The notes: generated from the sequence alone by a model not told the origin. Numbered from the stretch's first letter, positions 12,401-25,000 are shown. The stretch: DNA of 64,000 nt from Nelumbo lutea (GCA_022828595.1 JAKGHH010000003.1:18042934-18106933), one strand, 5' to 3'. Numbers and translations are program-made.

Positions 12401-12530
12401 GTTCTTTTTTATTAAAGCAAAAAAAAAAAAAAAGAAGAAGAAATTTCCGATCCTTCGTTTGGATTGACTGATTGAGAGAGAGAGATATGTTATTCATTCT
12501 TTCAGAATTCTGAAATGGAGTACAGTCAAC
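9500..12530. other. Intergenic DNA, no gene seen
   Basis: Several frames of 60-125 codons occur on both strands (for example 9502-9837 plus and 11061-11432 minus), but none shows a domain, a biased composition or a plausible gene context. Long T runs near 10740 and 12420 and a short GA repeat near 12474 are present. Confidence 0.5.
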
Positions 12531-12799
12531 TTTTTTTTTTTTGGGTAAAAGAAAATTTTTTTTGGTAGAAAACAGACAATACAAAAGGAAAAGAAAAACA
12601 AAGCAACAAAGAAGAGAAAGAAAACAAAATGCTAAATTAAAGATTAGAGGAGGGGGGAACTGAGTCAAACACTGCTGCAGGGGGGTTTTGATGGTGGAAA
12701 GATCCTTCGGTACCAAAGAGGCCAACCACCCCGGGAGCGCTTAAGAAAAAAGAAAACTGTTATTTAAGCCACGCTTAGCTGTCTCATGAGCAGCTTCAT

Positions 12800-13483
12800 T
12801 CACAAGCCTGAGAGTCCAATTGAAACTAAAGTTTTTTCCTTCTCCAAGAGTAAGGATTGCTTTACAAATGAAGAGGAGATCCTTATGGCAAGAGACACTG
12901 AAATTTCTTGCAAGCTATCAAATTCAAGCACAACTGAACTTAAGTTCTGTTCCACTACAAAATGAACAGTTTCTAGTAGGCTCTTTGCTTCTACTATCAA
13001 AATAGAAGAAGCCAACAAAGGGCCACCTCTCACACACCAACAAAAACCAAAAGAATCCCTTGACAAAAAAACAAAAGAGGCTTTTCCACTAAATAAAAAG
13101 CCACAATCAACACTAAATTTTAGATATCCCTGGATCAGAGGATGCCAAGAAACTTGAGAGACTTCATTTGTTCTAGTATGCAAACAACTTGTTGATATCT
13201 TTTGCCAGTGCTGAGATGTTTCTGCTATTGATATGCAAATAGAAGAGACCACAAACCAGATGATAGGAGATTCATTATAAAAAAGGAGAACATTCCTATC
13301 TTTCCACACGTGCCAAAGACAAATGACAAGGTTTATAACTATTTCTCGATTTGACTTAGGTCTTTGACTGGTACTGTTGAACCAGCTATGGAAGGGGGTG
13401 TTATTTGATAGACCATAAGGGTTTGATTCCCACTCTAGCCCCCAACCAGATGCACCTAGCTCTGTTACAAAGCAAGAGAGCAT
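12800..13483 (-). pseudogene. LINE RNase H-like C-terminal domain, broken
   Basis: The 227-codon frame carries a plant RVT_3 (RNase H-like) domain. It has the usual preceding WHVWKDRN motif, found in plant LINE proteins just after the zf-RVT domain, and a later EAKSLLE segment with VVLEFDS, which holds the typical acidic residues. It overlaps the zf-RVT frame in another phase, so a frameshift separates them. It is part of a dead element, not a host gene. Confidence 0.7.
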
Positions 13484-13934
13484 AGGAGATAGTCTCAGGG
13501 TCTCTGTTGCATCTACGACAGGAAGGAGAGTTAATGATTTTTCTCTTAAAGAGGTTATCAGCTACAACAATACCGTTATGAAAACACCTCCAGATGAAGT
13601 GTTTAATTTTTGGTTCTACGGGTAGATGCCAAATTATATTCCAAACCTCTTTATCAGTTATTGTGTTACCCTCAGTTCTACTGGAACTTTTGCTCATCAT
13701 CACATGCTCTTTAGTCAGGAAGTAGGATGATTTCACCATAAATTTGCTTTTATCATTTAGAGCCCAAATTAATTTATCCTCCCATTCAGGGTTAACCAAA
13801 TATATTTCTAGGATCTTTTGTGCCTCAAAAGGGGTGAATAAATTGTTGATTTTCATGACATCCCACATTCTCTCTTGTTGAAGAATCAGATTTGCCACTT
13901 CTACAGGACAATCAGGACTAGGCCTCGGACCCAT
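13401..13934 (-). pseudogene. LINE zf-RVT zinc-binding region, fragment
   Basis: Contains VWNIIWHLPVEPKIKHFIWR followed by a C-x2-C pair (PSCRRCNRD), the hallmark of the zf-RVT domain between reverse transcriptase and RNase H of plant LINEs. It is out of frame with both neighbours, so the original protein is broken here. Confidence 0.8.
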
Positions 13935-14244
13935 TGGTTTAAAGCCCTCTAGGCCAAGAATCCAAGGGTCAGCCCAAGGATCTATTCCAACTCCTCTATT
14001 AATCTTCCAAACCAGACCTTTTTGAAGGATTTCCTTGCCTTTTTGGATGCTTCTCCAACCCTAAGATGGTTGCCTCCTAGGTTTAGACTGAAGATAGGAC
14101 TCTCTTGGAAAGTGCTTGGCTTTTAAAGTTCTTTCCCAAAGGCTTGATGAGTTTGTACAAAGTCTCCAAGCCAGTATTGCTAGCAAAGCAAGGTTCTTTC
14201 CTAAACCCCAGTCCACCATTCATTTTGTTTTTACTAATTGTATA

Positions 14245-15624
14245 CTAAGAGGCCCATCTAACTTTTTTATTGTTGTCCTGATCTCCCCACCAGAATTTTT
14301 TGTGAAGTTTTACAATGTAATCGCATACACTCTTTGGGAGGAGAAAGCATGGCATACAATGGGTTGGGATTGTTGAAACCACAGATGTCATGTGAACTTT
14401 TTTCCCTTCTTGTAAAAGAAAGGTTCCTTTCCAACTCTCAACTTTACTTGCAATTCTTTCCTTCAGAAAATTAAAAAGGTGACACTTCTTTCTTCCTATT
14501 TCGGGAGGGAGACCCAAGTAAATGGAGGGATTTTCTACTCTCTTGACCTTTAAGAGTCTAGTCATTACTCTTTGGAGTCTTGGGTGGAAGTTTGAGTTAA
14601 AGAAAACTTTGGACTTGTTGTAGTTCACTAGTTGACCGGAGGCTCTCTCATATAAGGATAGAGCATTAAGGATAGCTCTTCCTTCTTCCAGATTTGCTCT
14701 AGAAAAGATGTAGCTGTTGTCAGCAAAGAACAAGTGACAGAGGAGAGGGGCTTGCCTGCAGATTTTGATTCCAAAAATGATTTTCCTACTTACTAAGTTA
14801 TTCAGTTTGGTTGACAGAACATCAAAGCATAATAAGAATAAATGGGGGGAAAGGGGGTCTCCTTGTCTTAATCCCCTTTGGGGGTAGATTTTTGGCAAAG
14901 GCGATCCACTGATCAAAATTTGGTAGGTCAATGAAGAGACACATTTCATTACCCAACGGATCCAAGTATTGCCAATGCCCATAGTCTCTAAGGTTCTTTG
15001 AAGGAAAGTCCACTCAACCATATCATAGGCCTTACTCATGTCAAGCTTTAAGGCCATAAACCCTGAAGTAGCTTTTGTGTCTTTTGTATAATGCATCACC
15101 TCATGGTAAAGGAGGATGTTATCAGTGATAGCTCTTCCAGGGATAAAAACACTTGGTTTTTAGAGATTATTGACCCCAAAATTTCTTTCAACCTATTTGC
15201 AAGGATCTTTGCTATGATTTTATACACAGTATTGCATAGACTTATAGGCCTGAACTGAGCAGCTAAATCAAAGCTTTTAACCTTTGGGATTAGAGTAATA
15301 AACGTGGTGTTTAGGTCTTGGTCCAGATCTAAATTTTGGAAAAAGTTGCAAACCTCTTTAAGCACATCCACTTCCCCAGTATTTCTAGAAGAAAAAAATT
15401 GGAAATCCATCAGGCCCTGGGGCCTTCCTAGGGGTCATTTCGACGAGAGCCTCCTTAATTTCCTCAGAGGTTACTTCCTTCTCTAACAGGCAGTTATCCT
15501 CACTAGTGAGTACAGGTTGAATATGATCAAGTGTTGAATCCAGATCCATAGGGTTACCTGAAGTGAAGAGATTTTTAAAATGATTTACCAAAATTTGTTT
15601 GATATTCTCCTGACCCTCCTCCAT
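14245..15624 (-). pseudogene. LINE reverse transcriptase, broken
   Basis: Three overlapping frames (15385-15624, 15096-15410, 14245-15099) together cover the fingers and palm. Visible motifs are TFITLIPKVK, FRPISLCNTVYKIIAKILA, KLDMSKAYDMVEW and GLRQGDPLSPHLFLLC. The catalytic YADD box reads FADN, so the second catalytic aspartate is lost. With the two frame breaks this makes the enzyme inactive. Confidence 0.88.
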
Positions 15625-15627
15625 CCA

Positions 15628-15954
15628 CTAGCCATCTTCATCCTTCAGTTTTAAAATTTTATTTTTTTCTCTCCTTTTGATGGTGGCACTATGGAAAAAT
15701 CTAGTGTTTCTATCTCCATAGGAGATCCAATTAGCTCTGAATTTCTGAGTCCAAAGCATTTCCTCTTTTTTCAGAATCAAATCTAATTTTTCTTCAATTT
15801 CATTCACCCTCTGCTGGTTGTAATTTGATTCTCCTTTTGCCTGTTCCTGGCAATGCTCTGACTTAACACTTTGTAATCGATCCTTTATGATTCTAAATTC
15901 CATCTTTTTCCATTTTCTAAGAGTATGACTAAGTTTACTGCACTTCTTGAACAT
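15628..15954 (-). pseudogene. LINE linker between endonuclease and reverse transcriptase
   Basis: A 108-codon frame containing the conserved WISYGDRNTRFFHSATIKRR motif, which lies between the endonuclease and reverse transcriptase of plant LINEs. A stop separates it from the next frame. Confidence 0.75.
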
Positions 15955-15969
15955 AGGTTGAGGGATTGA

Positions 15970-16625
15970 CTACTCATTCCAACATTTACTGATGACATCT
16001 CCACACTTCTCATGCATGACCCACATTTCCTCAAACCTAAAGGGACACTTGATCTTAACCAGAGGAGGATCTGTGGTTAGACAGATGGGGAGGTGATCAT
16101 ATCCTTGAGAGGTAATGGTGGATACCCTTGCCTTTGGGAAAATCTCCTTCCACGAGATATTTCTCAACCCTCGGTCTAACTTTGCTTTTATGTGGCTTGT
16201 CCCTTCCCTTTTATATGACCAAGTGAAAAGAGGTCCATAGTTTTGGATTTCCCCCATTTGTGTGGATCTCATAAAATCATTATTCTTCCACAAGGTCCCC
16301 ATTTTTGCTTGTCTTCCTCCCAATTTTTCATGTATTTGGAAAATTAGGTTAAAATCTCCAATGCAGCACCAATGACCTTGGGTATGTGTAGCTAACCTTT
16401 TAAACTTCTCTCGGACAAAAATCTCTTGGATCTTTTTGGCTCCCCATAAACCAAAGTACACAACCATTTCAATTTGTTTTCTTCATCAACAACATGAATA
16501 AAGTACCTATCAATGGCGAGAATTTTGAGATTTATTTTTCTTCCCAAAAGAGGGCCAGGCCATCGGCTAAGCCAATGGGGTCTACACCCCAACAGTTCCA
16601 ATTCCTTAAAATTCTTTACACGCAC
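15970..16625 (-). pseudogene. LINE apurinic-type endonuclease, broken and truncated
   Basis: Contains HWCCIGDFNLIF and GYDHLPICL, the GDFN and (S/Y)DH catalytic boxes of the APE-like endonuclease. A frame change near 16460 splits the domain. The first motifs (WN.RG and the catalytic glutamate region) are missing at the 5' end. Confidence 0.8.
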
Positions 16626-16706
16626 ATCCTATCATGCATTGGGAACATTTCCCGTAGTTATTAGTTACTATTGACGGGAGATGCTCCCAATGCACGGTGG
16701 ATGTGC
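16621..16706. repeat. Foldback MITE copy 6
   Basis: 'cacatcctatcatgcattgg' (from 16623) pairs with 'ccaatgcacggtggatgtg' (ending near 16705), with 'gggaacatttcccg' against 'cgggagatgctccc' inside. It directly abuts the truncated 5' end of the LINE. Confidence 0.75.
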
Positions 16707-16767
16707 TTGTGAGGCGCCCATTTGTGAGGAGAAGATCTCGTCGCCTTCACCCATAGGCCGTAACGAG

Positions 16768-16835
16768 TTCACATCTGCACCCCACAACGTCCCACAACAC
16801 ATCTCCATCGTGTATTGAGAACATCTCCCTCGGCA
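16768..16835. repeat. Half copy of the foldback family
   Basis: One arm only: 'cccacaacacatctccatcg' followed by 'tgtattgagaacatctccc'. No pairing arm was found to the right. Confidence 0.5.
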
Positions 16836-16943
16836 GTAACAATTCATTCAGTTATGAAAAACGTTGTTCCTTGAGAGCTCACTAAGCGAAAGTGAGATTT
16901 AGTTTATAAAGGAAAGGTAAAACAGGCGTAACTATTAATATAA

Positions 16944-18327
16944 GTGCAAATTTCTTAAATTATCCTACTGTTTAGCTAATTAATTCTATCCTTTATTGTT
17001 TAAATATTGTCTTGCACTACCCCTATTGTTTATGACAATTGTCATCATCGTTAAATTTTAACGGAAATAATGAAATGGCAATTTTACCCTTTCATGGACA
17101 GTAAAATAGGATGAACAAAGTCTAAACTCAAGGTGATCGTCTTCACGTAGAGTGGACTCCGGCATTTCAATGGATGACAAAGTAGGGTGAACGTACGCTA
17201 AACTCAGGGTGGACTCTATATACCGCTCCAGTGATGACGGAGACGACAACGATGAAGAAATTCTATGTCGCCAATCAAGAACCACATCACTCCAAAATTC
17301 CACCCATCTAGGTGTCCTCCCACCGCTGCCATCAGAATCTAAGCTTCTCCTTGAGAAATTAGAAGACGAACCAGACCCTCTTTACTACCCACCAAGCATG
17401 GATCTTCGCATCATGGGAGCTTGCTAGAAAACCATTCCAAGGCGTAGCACAGTCACGGGTAATGTTGAATTCTTTGACCCCTTCTCCTCTGTGTATTTTT
17501 GGATTGACCAAAATTGTCGCCACCATTGAAACTTCCACCAGTGGTGATGATCTTCTTCTTCCTCTGCCCCCTTCTCCTCCATCTGTTTTTGAATCGACCA
17601 AAATCATTGCTGCTGCTGCCTATACCCCTTCTTCCTCCACCCCCTTCACCTCTATTTTTGGAACGACCAAAATCATCGCGGCCACTGCAACTTCTAGCAG
17701 CAACAGTGATCTTCTTCTTCTTCCTTTACCCCCCCCCCCCTTCCCCTCACGCGCCCATCTCACGGAGTTCGACAAGACGGAAGCCCATCTCACGCACCCA
17801 AACCCCCAGGTCAAATGAATTCTTCTCTCCTCCCCCGGTGGTGGTGCCACTAACTCCCTCAAACTTGTTGCACCAACTTCAGCCTTAAGATCACTAGCTT
17901 TAGAGTTCAACAATGGTATGACTGGCTTTGGGGTCCAAAGAGTTTGTCTTGGCCTGAGCATATCCTTAGGCGAACCTGAAAACCCCACTCCCTCTGACCA
18001 CCAGCATCTCTTTGATCCTATCAAATCTGCAAATTTGATCTCTGTCAAAAAAAAAATGAATTTGATCAGATTCAGGCGGCAAGCACTAGCACCACCTACA
18101 TTTCAGATGACCAGCACTGACGCCGGGTGAAGAAAAGGGTATTACTATCATTTTCTTTAAAAATATAACTCTCTAAGTGGTGTGTACAGATTATGACGGA
18201 ACGTTAGGGGAATAATTAGTCAATTGTTAAACTGTAAGGATGGGGTAGTGCAAGACAATAGTTAAACTGTAAAGATGGAGTTAGTCAATTAACTAAAAGA
18301 TAGGGGTAATTTAAGACAATAATGGGC
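16944..18327. mobile_element. Mutator-like element 1 (non-autonomous, long TIRs)
   Basis: The left end (about 16944-17055) and right end (about 18175-18327) are inverted repeats. Both contain 'ttgtcttgcactacccc' and a 'gtttag..taattga' block, with degenerate unit repetition inside each TIR. The same TIR family bounds the elements at 32613 and 40948, and the latter has a 9-bp target duplication. No transposase is encoded. No clear 9-bp duplication was found here. Confidence 0.65.
17500..17745. repeat. Imperfect threefold repeat inside Mutator-like element 1
   Basis: The motif 'gaccaaaat(c/t)(a/g)t(c/t)g' recurs at about 17506, 17594 and 17663, each followed by Ser/Pro/Leu-coding sequence. Overlapping plus frames of 118 and 124 codons and minus frames of 82 and 142 codons arise from it. 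On minus it reads as (M)ILVxxK(T/I) units with acidic and arginine-rich spacers. Captured host sequence is possible, but I do not recognise it. Confidence 0.45.
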
Positions 18328-18529
18328 ATTGAGCATAGACGCATGGTGTTACGTTAAGGTTTTGTTTGGATGTATGAAAAGTGGATTTTGTGTTTGTTTT
18401 GCTTGTTTTGTATTTTTACTTTATTCTGCTTTGGTATTTTGTGCTTTCAGGCCCTTAAAATATTTTTTACTTTCTAAATATATAGATAATCGTAACTCAT
18501 AAGTAAGGTATTTAAACACGTACCACATG

Positions 18530-18965
18530 ACTGCATAGATGTTATATGCCACTTGAATGTATTTTTTTTTTTTTTTATAATGCCACTTGAATGTATTTAG
18601 TGGCATATATATAGTAACATATATATATGTCATAAGGCACTTGAATGTAATATTCAACGACAAGTGTGTGCTATATGACATCATATATTCATGGTACATG
18701 GCATCAATGACATGCATGTATCATATGGCACTTTCATGGCATTAATGATATGCATGTGACGTGTGTCACTTAAATGTATTCAATGATATGTGTTGTGCCA
18801 AATGGTGAGCAATATATCGATGTCAAGCGATATTTGAGTGTATTCTATATATCAATGATACAAGTGTATCATGTGGTAAGATACCACATTTTCACTTAAA
18901 TATATTTAATAACATGTGTGTGTCTTATATACAAATCAATGTCACGTGGCACTTCAATATAAATA
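18530..18965. repeat. Degenerate AT-rich minisatellite
   Basis: Loosely repeated units built on 'ggcacttgaatgtat' and 'tca(a/t)tgacatgtgtg(t/c)', about 60-80 bases apart and heavily diverged. Similar units resume at 30258-30395 on the far side of the gypsy element, so the element inserted into this array. Confidence 0.5.
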
Positions 18966-19294
18966 TACATATGATACATTTTGGAAATGCATAGATAAAG
19001 ACAAAAAATAAGGAAATGCTTGAATACATTAAGAAAATATGTATAAATTCTGTAAATACAACACTAAAAGTAAATTTAATGTCAAAATAACAACAAATAA
19101 TATATAAATGCATAGAAAATATATATTTTAATGATATATCAAAACATATATTATAATTAAAGTAGCAAGATACATAAATGCCATAAATTTGATTGATACA
19201 AATCAAAGGTACAAAATATAAGCAACTATTATATTTTAATTATTATTTTCAATTTTTATTTCAGTATTTTTACATGTTAACATTAAAAAAAATT

Positions 19295-20099
19295 CAACTA
19301 GCGTGAGCATGACAGTGCAACGAGCGTGAGCATAACTCGGAGGGAAAGTCCCACCGAGTTTGGCTCGGCAACTCGGCGAGTAAACTACTTGCCGGGAGCT
19401 GCCTTACTGGCACCTCCTCCCCGAGGTTAAGGCACTTCGGGGGGTCCCGAGTTCGGGGTGCCCTGACCCCTTTTAAGACTCGAGCTCCTCCCAATGGACC
19501 TCGGGCCACTCCCAGGCAAGGACGCACTGATCCTTCCCCGGACACCCCGAGGCCCAGGCACCTCGGGTCAGCTAGCTCGGCACAACCGGTTACAGGCGGC
19601 TTGCCACTCAGGATATCCCGGCTCAGGGTAGTTTGGTATACCACAAGAGGGTTTCCTGCTCGACCGCCGTACCCGACAAATCTGTGGATAGCAGGCATAT
19701 CCCTCCCGCCGCACCTGCCACCTTTAGAAAGGTGTCTCGCACCTGACAGATATGTACCCTGCAACGACGGCCCCCCGCGTGCCACCTCAACCTTGCTTGT
19801 AATGGCTGTGGCAGACTGACAGTGGCGGTTATACCTGCCCTTTCAGAAGTTAGAGGGCCTGAAGCAACGGAATTCGGTTATAAGCAGCTTATTCTCAAGG
19901 AGCAAGGTATCTTCGAATCACCTGCGTAACCTTTCACTCTTAGCCTTCGTTCTCCTTTTGCTTCTTGCACACAATACTAACTTAAGCATCGGTGCATTCC
20001 CATCGAGAAACCCCCGGGAGTTCTTCCTCTTTCCTCTCATCTCAGGTACCTCTCAGGAGCCACGCAAGCGCCAGCTAGGAGTGACCGGATTGCGCTACA
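19295..20099 (+). repeat. 5' LTR of gypsy 1, start missing
   Basis: Collinear with the 3' LTR (29159-30024) from the 'gcaacgagcgtgagcat' segment to the shared end AGTGACC..CTACA at 20099. The first 60-75 bases of the 3' LTR (TGATGGGGGGTGATTTGG..) have no counterpart. The left edge shows a small local duplication of 'gcgtgagcat' (19301 and 19324). Confidence 0.85.
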
Positions 20100-20104
20100 T
20101 CATT

Positions 20105-20122
20105 TGGTGTCGTCTATGGGAA
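20105..20122 (+). other. Primer-binding site of gypsy 1
   Basis: TGGTGTCGTCTATGGGAA lies five bases after the LTR end. It starts with TGG, complementary to a tRNA 3' CCA. It resembles the TGGCGCCGTCTGTGGGAA type of PBS common in plant gypsy elements, with decay. The donor tRNA was not identified. Confidence 0.65.
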
Positions 20123-20189
20123 TCGCTTCAAAAGGCCTTTCTCTCTAAACTTTCTCAGCTCTTTTCTTCCTCGAAACAATCCAACGCTC

Positions 20190-22080
20190 ATGGCCTCCTC
20201 TAGCAACGTCGGGCGAAGCACGGAAATAGATAACTCTAGGGAACAACCCTAACTTCCTATTTTCTGTATCGGACAGTTCACCGTCCCCCACTCAGCGGAC
20301 GGAATCCCCAGCTTGAATGTGCCTCTCACAGTGGCACCTGTCGTCACCTCACTCCCTACTACAGCCGGAGCGACGATCACTGAACCTTCGGTCGTGCCCC
20401 CAGCGGCCAGCTCAAACCAACTGGAGGACTTGATGCAGTGCATGCGGGCCATGCAGGCCCAAATGCAACAGTTTTAGCAACTTCAGTTCTATCAACAACA
20501 CATACTACACCAGGACTCCCAATATCAGTATCAGCAGTAGTTCCCCCAACTGCCTCAACCTCAACTTCAGCAGTCGCAGTTCCCGCCTCGACACCCAGCC
20601 TCGCAGCAAGCTAAGTCTCGCCGCTAGGACGAGCGCCCCTTTGGCCAAGGAGAGGTCCCCCAAAACCTCCCAAAAAACCAGGCCTCCCCTTGCAAAAGAC
20701 GAGAGAGACCGACTACCCTGATCTCACCGCTGGCGGACAAGTTGGGAGGGACCCCAGCTCGCCAGGTCTATGACACATCGGCAGTCAAAGTTTGAAACCC
20801 CTCTTCTTTAGAACCGGTTCGAGGTCCTGGCAACAGACTCCAAGAAGGACTCCTTTGTTCGCAGCCATCACCAACAGACTAGGCAACTTCCTGCGCAAAC
20901 CATTCCAGACAGCGTAGAGGTGAGCAACACGAACGTCAAGCCCACCAAGAAGTGGAGACGCCGCCACCGAGCTCGCTGATCTATCACCCGCGATTTGCCC
21001 GAGCTCATGGGCAAAGAAGAGGTAAGCGGCTGAAGTCAAAGCTCCCCTCCTCTCAGTTCCATCCTCCTTGTCTTCCGAACTCCTGGTAGCCCCAATGCCC
21101 AAAGACTTCAAGCTCCCCCCTCTTGACAAGTTTGACGGGTCGTTTGACCCAAATGATCTCGTAGATGCCTTTTAGTCACTGATGCACTTGGCACAAGCCA
21201 GTGAGTCGTGCATGTGCGTGGCCTTCTCCACTACTTTTAGGGGTGCAGCCGGCACGTGGTACCGAAACTTGGCACCTGGGTTGATAAGAAGTTGGGCGCA
21301 GTTCGCACAAACCTTCACGTCCCACTTCGTCACCAGCAAATGATGCCCGCGAACTGAAGAAAGCCACCTCAACATAGTGCAAAGAGAGGGAGAGTCCATC
21401 TGGGGCTATATCAAACGGTTCAATGATGCTTGTATGCAGATACCGCGCCTGGACCCCGTCATATGCCTTGCAGCAGCCAAGAAAGGCGTGACACACAAAG
21501 AGTTCAAATGGCACATGGTCTTTAACCAACCAGCGACCATAACCGAGTTTCTAAAGCTTGCGGACAGGTTCATAGCCATCGAAGAGGAGATCAACCAAAA
21601 GGGCGAGGGCACACCCGAAAAAAGAAAGAGGGAATGAGAGCTTTCTAGTCCAGGGGACAGCTGAAAGAAAAAGGACACATCTCGGGGGCCAAGGCCGGGT
21701 CAGTTTTCCCGACCTCCTGTAGTGGACCGAGCTGATTACACCCCACTGAACGTGAAGCGGGCTGAAATCCTGATGACGATCAAGGACACCCCGTACGTGA
21801 AGTGGCCACCCCGTCTAAGGGGGAATCCCAATGAAAGAAATAAGAACATGTTTGTAGTTTCCACAAAGATCACAATCACAGTACCGGGAGTTGTAAAAAC
21901 CTCCGCGATGAGATAGAGGAGCTCATCCGCCGTGGGTGTCTAAGAAACTTTGTACAAAATAATAATAATAGTAATAAAACAGGTCGGCAAGGAGAGCACA
22001 GTAAAGATGCCCCCGAGTCTAGTAGCAGGCCGATCGAACAACTATAGAGGCAGCCTCCGAAGGAGAGGCCAGTTCGAGGG
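20190..22080 (+). pseudogene. gag of gypsy 1, broken
   Basis: The likely start MASSSNVGRST (ATG at 20190) reaches a stop within 20 codons. The Gln-rich section around 20460-20590 also contains stops. The conserved capsid block follows from about 21098 (FKLPPLDKFDGSFDPNDLVD), then ESCMCVAF, GTWYRNLAPG and KEFKWHMV up to about 21640, with TAG and TGA stops inside. The region matches the gag of gypsy 2 at 51942 onward. A zinc-knuckle-like stretch near 21850-21900 is frameshifted. Confidence 0.85.
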
Positions 22081-22089
22081 ACCATCCAC

Positions 22090-25000
22090 ATGATAGTTGG
22101 AGGTTCGATCGTTGCGGGATGCACTTCAGCAGCAGCTCGGGCGTCGGTTTGCGAGGCCACCCGGGAGGAGCAGAACCCTCCAAAGCGACCGAGGACAGAA
22201 GAGCTAATTTTCTTCATAGAAGATGATGCACAAGGGGTCCACTACCCCCACGATGACATGCTCGTAATAAAGCTAAGATTCAATGACTTCGAGGTCAGGC
22301 GCGTACTCGTTGACTCAGGCAACTTAGTCAACATCCTCTTCAAAGCTGCGTTTAACCAGCTCTAGTTGCAGAGAGGCGACCTGAAGCCCGCAGACACTCC
22401 TTTGGTAGGCTTCAACGAAGAGGAAGTCCGGCCCCTTGGGAAAATAATAGTACTTGTAGAAGTCGGCACGTGGCCTTGTGTGGTCAAGTTCAAGCACGAC
22501 TTCTTGGTGGTCACGACCCCCTCCCCCTACAATGCCATAGTAGGTTGACCGATCACCCATGTCCTACGGGCGGTGGTCTCCACTTACCATTTGGATATGA
22601 AGTTCCCAACCGACTTTGGTGTGGGAGTAGCGCGGGCGACCAGCTCGAATCCCATAAGTGCTACATCGCCGCCCTGAAGGGAAAAGCCAAAGTAGTCGAT
22701 GACCTCAAGATGGAGCGGCCTATGGAGCAAGGCGAAGAACGAGTTGCGCCCACAGAAGAAACAATCGCGGTTCTGACCTCAGCAGCAGATCCAGCTCGAA
22801 CGCTTCAGATCGACGCTTCCGTCCAGGAACCTCTACGATCAAAACTGGCAAGTTTCTTACTTCGAAATTTAGATATTTTTGCATGTTCTGCGGAAGAGAT
22901 GCCCGGTATAGACCCCGAACTCATAACTTACAAGTTGAACATTGATCCTATAGTTAGGCCTGTTAGACAGAAGAAACGCAACCTAGCCCTGGAGCGGTGG
23001 AAAGCGGTCGACGAGGAGGTCGAAAAGCTCCTCGCAACTGACTTCATAAGAGAAGTCCACTACCCGAGTTGGGTGGCCAATTCCGTCCTAGTAAAAAAGG
23101 CCAACGGGAAGTGGCGCATGTGCATCGACTACACCAACCTAAACCGGGCTTTCCCAAAAGACTGCTTCCCACTCCCCAGAATTGACCGATTGGTGGATGC
23201 AACCTCAGGGCACGAGTTGCTAAGTTTCTTGGACACCTAATCGGGCTATAACCAGATCAAGATGGACCCGGCGGACAAAGAAAAGACTGCCTTCATCACG
23301 GAGTTCGGCCTATACTGTGACAAGGTTATGCCCTTCGGGTTGAAAAACGCAAGGGCAACCTTTCAAATGCTTGTAAATAAGTTGTTTGCGCCATTAATCG
23401 GTAGAAAAGTAGAATGCTATGTAGACGATATGGTTGTCAAAACTCAATTCTCACATGAATTAATACAAGATTTGCATTCCATTTTTTTTAATTCTGCGTA
23501 AGTTTAATATGAGACTGAACCCAAATAAGTGTGTGTTTGGTGTGACCTCAGGCAAGTTCCTAGAATACATCGTTAACCGGCGCGACACCGAGGCCAACCT
23601 GGATAAATTTAAGGCCATTTTAGATATGAGACCACCCCAAAAGTTGAAGGAGGTTCAGAGGTTGAATGGCCGCATAGCCGCCCTAAGCCGCTTCATGTCT
23701 AAATCGGCGGACCGCTGTCCACCGTTCTTTAAGGAAATTAAGAGCAAAGGGTTCGAATGGACCCAAGACTGCCAACTCGCGTTCGACGAGCTCAAGAAAT
23801 ACCTCACGAGTGTGCCGACCTTAACCCAACCCGATGAGGGCAATGTTTTAGAACTGTACTTCTCGATGAGCGACGAAGTGGTTAGTTTGGTACTAATAAA
23901 GGAAGTAGATCGGGTCCAACGACCCATCTATTACGTTAGTAAAGTATTGAAGGGAGCAGAAACGAGAGACCCGGAGATGGAAAAGCTAGCATACACATTG
24001 ATAATCGCAGCTTGGAAGCTCCGCCCATACTTCCAAGCTCATACTGTTGTCGTCCTCACCGACAAACCTTTGAGGCAAGTATTGCGTAAGCCTAAGGTCT
24101 TTGGTTGGTTGACGAAGTGGGCCGTTGAGCTCAGTGAGTACGACCTCCAATACAAGCCACGAACTGCCATTAAGGCCCAAACCTTAGCAGATTTCATAGC
24201 CGAATGCACATTCAATTCCGAAGTTCCCAGGCCGGTTGAACACAAGGCTCCCAGCTCGCGTGAGCCCGAAGCTCCCAGGTCGGTCAAGTTCGAACCCCGT
24301 GAGGTAGCAGCCAGTGTGACACCTCTCCTAGCTCAGCCAACCGTGAGCTGGGATGAGAAGCAATGGATCCTTCACGTAGATGGCTCATCGAACCAACAAG
24401 GCAGCGGTGCTGGAATAGTTCTGCACGGCCCAAGCGGTACAAAACTCGAATACGCACTACGCTTCGAGTTTTCGGCGTCTAACAATGAAGCAGAGTACGA
24501 GGCGTTGATAGATGGACTAATCATATCCAGAGAAGTAAAAGCAAAACACATTGTTATCTACAACGACTCCCAGCTCGTGGTTAACCAGGTCACCGACGAG
24601 TATGAAGCTCGCGAGCCAACCATGATTACCTACTTGACCAAAGTTAGAGAGGCCCTGCTCGACTTCCAGTCACACTTCATCAGACAGATCCCTAGGTCGG
24701 AGAACACTAAGGCCAACGCCCTGTCCAAGTTAACCAGCACTAGCGACATCACCATAAGAACCGTGTAAATAGAGGACATGTCTCGGCCTAGCATTCTCAG
24801 GGGGGCAGAGGAGATCACTCCTATAGTTCAAGCGGAGCCGAGCTGGATTGACCCACTCGCGAGCTTCTTGCTACACGGGACCCTCCCTACAGACCGCAGT
24901 ACGGCCAGAAGGGTGCAACGACAGGCATCCAAATGCGTCATGATAGATGAGCGGCTGTACAAGATATCCTACACGCTCCCCTATCTGCGTTGCTTGCAGC

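Larger units (their letters stand above)
12531..16620 (-). mobile_element. LINE-type non-LTR retrotransposon, 5'-truncated and decayed
   Basis: Read on minus, the order is endonuclease, reverse transcriptase, zinc-binding zf-RVT domain, then RNase H, as in plant L1-like LINEs. It ends at a 12-base T run on plus (12531-12542), consistent with a poly(A) tail. No ORF1 (RNA-binding) region is seen, and the 5' end stops beside a foldback repeat at 16621, so truncation at integration is likely. Several frameshifts and stops split the coding region. No target duplication was found. Confidence 0.85.

Noticed and set aside
14116..14376. Plus frame within the LINE
   Set aside because: Antisense to the LINE reverse transcriptase.
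20105..20122. A tRNA gene
   Set aside because: Only a primer-binding site complementary to a tRNA end. No A and B boxes or cloverleaf were found here or elsewhere in the window.
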